From assembly GCF_023115465.1 (NCBI RefSeq), contig NZ_CP096034.1, forward strand, positions 3,534,001 through 3,598,000: 64,000 nucleotides of DNA. The letters are read 5' to 3'. Origin of the DNA: Gottfriedia acidiceleris (GTDB lineage: Bacteria; Bacillota; Bacilli; Bacillales; Bacillaceae_G). The first letter of the stretch is position 1; each line of letters starts with the position of its first letter. Of this stretch, positions 63,414 through 64,000 are shown in pieces. The notes under the pieces are model-generated. The model had not been told where the DNA came from, ran no database searches, and saw only the letters and a list, made by a program, of their open reading frames with translations. The position numbers were made by a program, and so were the translations under genes.

Positions 63414-64000
63414 TCAATTGTTTAGCAAAGGTCGCTCTTGCAAGTATAGAGCTAAATCTGGACAGTTCCCTTCAACAATTTCCTTTACAATAAGCTTCGA
63501 CAGCAGCTGGCTGTAAACCGTCCCGTTATCACCAAAGGCAAATAGGAAATAGCTATTTGGAATTGCTTCATATTTTCCGATAATCGGAAGGCCATCGATT
63601 GTGCCTCCATAAAATGCAGCTAAGTAATATTCTGGCTGTACTTGAATAGTTGGAAACATTTTATTAAACTCTTCAATCAGTTTCTTCTTTTTGTGAATCA
63701 GTTTACTATCACGATCTTCAGAGTACGAAGTATTATCATCAAGTCCGCCTATGATAATCCGGTTATCTCTAGTTGTACGCATAAATAAATAGGGACGAGC
63801 CGTTTCCCAAATGAGTGTTCTGTTATACCATTCGGAAAGATCTTTGACTGGTTGGGTAGTTACCGTATATGTACTCACAAAGGAAGCTTTTTTCTCCTTT
63901 TTAATCTCTATTCCTTCATAACCTGCTGCGAAAATAATATATCGTGCTTTGATCGAATGACCATTATTTGTAGTAACAATCATCTTTTCTTGTTCTTTAT
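63414..64000 (-). CDS. FAD-dependent oxidoreductase (DAO family), partial
   Basis: At least 194 C-terminal residues; the reading frame stays open through base 64000 (KEQEKMIVTT...). The N-terminal FAD-binding GxGxxG part therefore lies outside the window, and the ATG at 63983 is internal. Visible are the RYIIFAAGYEG beta-strand/FAD-contact motif and the C-terminal GLPIIGKYEAIPNSYFLFAFGDNG that closes the FAD site. Likely an amino-acid or related oxidase of the DAO fold; substrate not identifiable. Confidence 0.85.
   Translation of the reverse strand, partial: KEQEKMIVTTNNGHSIKARYIIFAAGYEGIEIKKEKKASFVSTYTVTTQPVKDLSEWYNRTLIWETARPYLFMRTTRDNRIIIGGLDDNTSYSEDRDSKLIHKKKKLIEEFNKMFPTIQVQPEYYLAAFYGGTIDGLPIIGKYEAIPNSYFLFAFGDNGTVYSQLLSKLIVKEIVEGNCPDLALYLQERPLLNN

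Overview
The window is AT-rich (roughly one-third GC by eye) chromosomal DNA of an endospore-forming member of the Bacillaceae (Bacillus sensu lato). The gerP germination operon, a CotB-like spore coat gene, a Spo0E-like gene, spx/mecA/spxH, coiA, addAB and a T-box-controlled trpS support this. Gene order follows the B. subtilis segments around yhjE-sipV-addBA, gerP-yisI-yisL-yisN-asnO, yitK-yitL, yjaU-fabHF-trpS-opp-spx-mecA and coiA-pepF-spxH-yjbK-prpE-fabI, read in reverse. The species cannot be named from this alone.

Layout: 0-2 kb holds a CotB-like coat gene and fabI with a FapR box. 2-9.6 kb holds a RodA-like gene, prpE, the yjbO-nadF-sasB-yjbL cluster, yjbK and spxH. 9.8-17.5 kb holds pepF, coiA, cls, mecA, a TerC gene, spx and a small membrane protein. 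18-22 kb is an oppBCDF operon without a binding-protein gene. 22.8-31.7 kb holds a DUF3899 gene, T-box-trpS, yjbA, yjaZ, fabF/fabH with a second FapR box, two yjaU/V-like genes and two small genes. 31.8-38.4 kb holds a HAD phosphatase, small proteins, a BsuPI-type lipoprotein, a DUF421 protein, two paralogous YitT proteins, cvfB and a yajQ-like gene. 38.5-43.3 kb is a maltodextrin region: a LacI regulator, a degenerate membrane-anchored GH13 protein and an intact GH13 enzyme, with two cre-like sites. 44-45.7 kb is amtB-glnK behind a perfect TnrA box. 46.6-52.8 kb holds asnO, yisN, yisL, yisI and gerPA-F. 52.8-54.4 kb is a decayed IS1182-type element. 54.4-64 kb holds addA, addB, lepB, a TVP38 membrane protein and the C-terminal part of a FAD oxidoreductase cut by the window edge.

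The most unusual feature is non-coding. Two copies of a ~515-bp element (43346-43862, and 45734-46448 in inverse orientation) flank amtB-glnK. Each copy sits inside a rho-independent terminator and is bracketed by a perfect 31-32-bp direct duplication of that terminator's entire hairpin; the two hairpins differ. The element ends are short imperfect inverted repeats (CATGCTGTTGAAA / CAGAGTGTTGAAA). Decayed or truncated relatives at about 29.1, 36.8, 38.5 and 63.3 kb are also docked against terminator hairpins. The second full copy is interrupted by a 192-bp MITE-like insert with 15-bp inverted ends and an 8-bp target duplication. Separately, the IS1182-like element splits the loop of the terminator between gerPF and addA. 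Terminators therefore appear to be preferred landing sites for at least two unrelated elements here.

How the genes work together: fabI, fabH and fabF are type II fatty-acid synthesis genes under apparent common FapR control. Spx, MecA and SpxH form the ClpP-linked stress and competence proteolysis circuit. AmtB-GlnK is a nitrogen-limitation uptake pair under TnrA. The gerP proteins control germinant access through the spore coat. AddAB is the RecBCD-type repair nuclease. Many start codons were chosen by the best Shine-Dalgarno spacing rather than by the longest reading frame.
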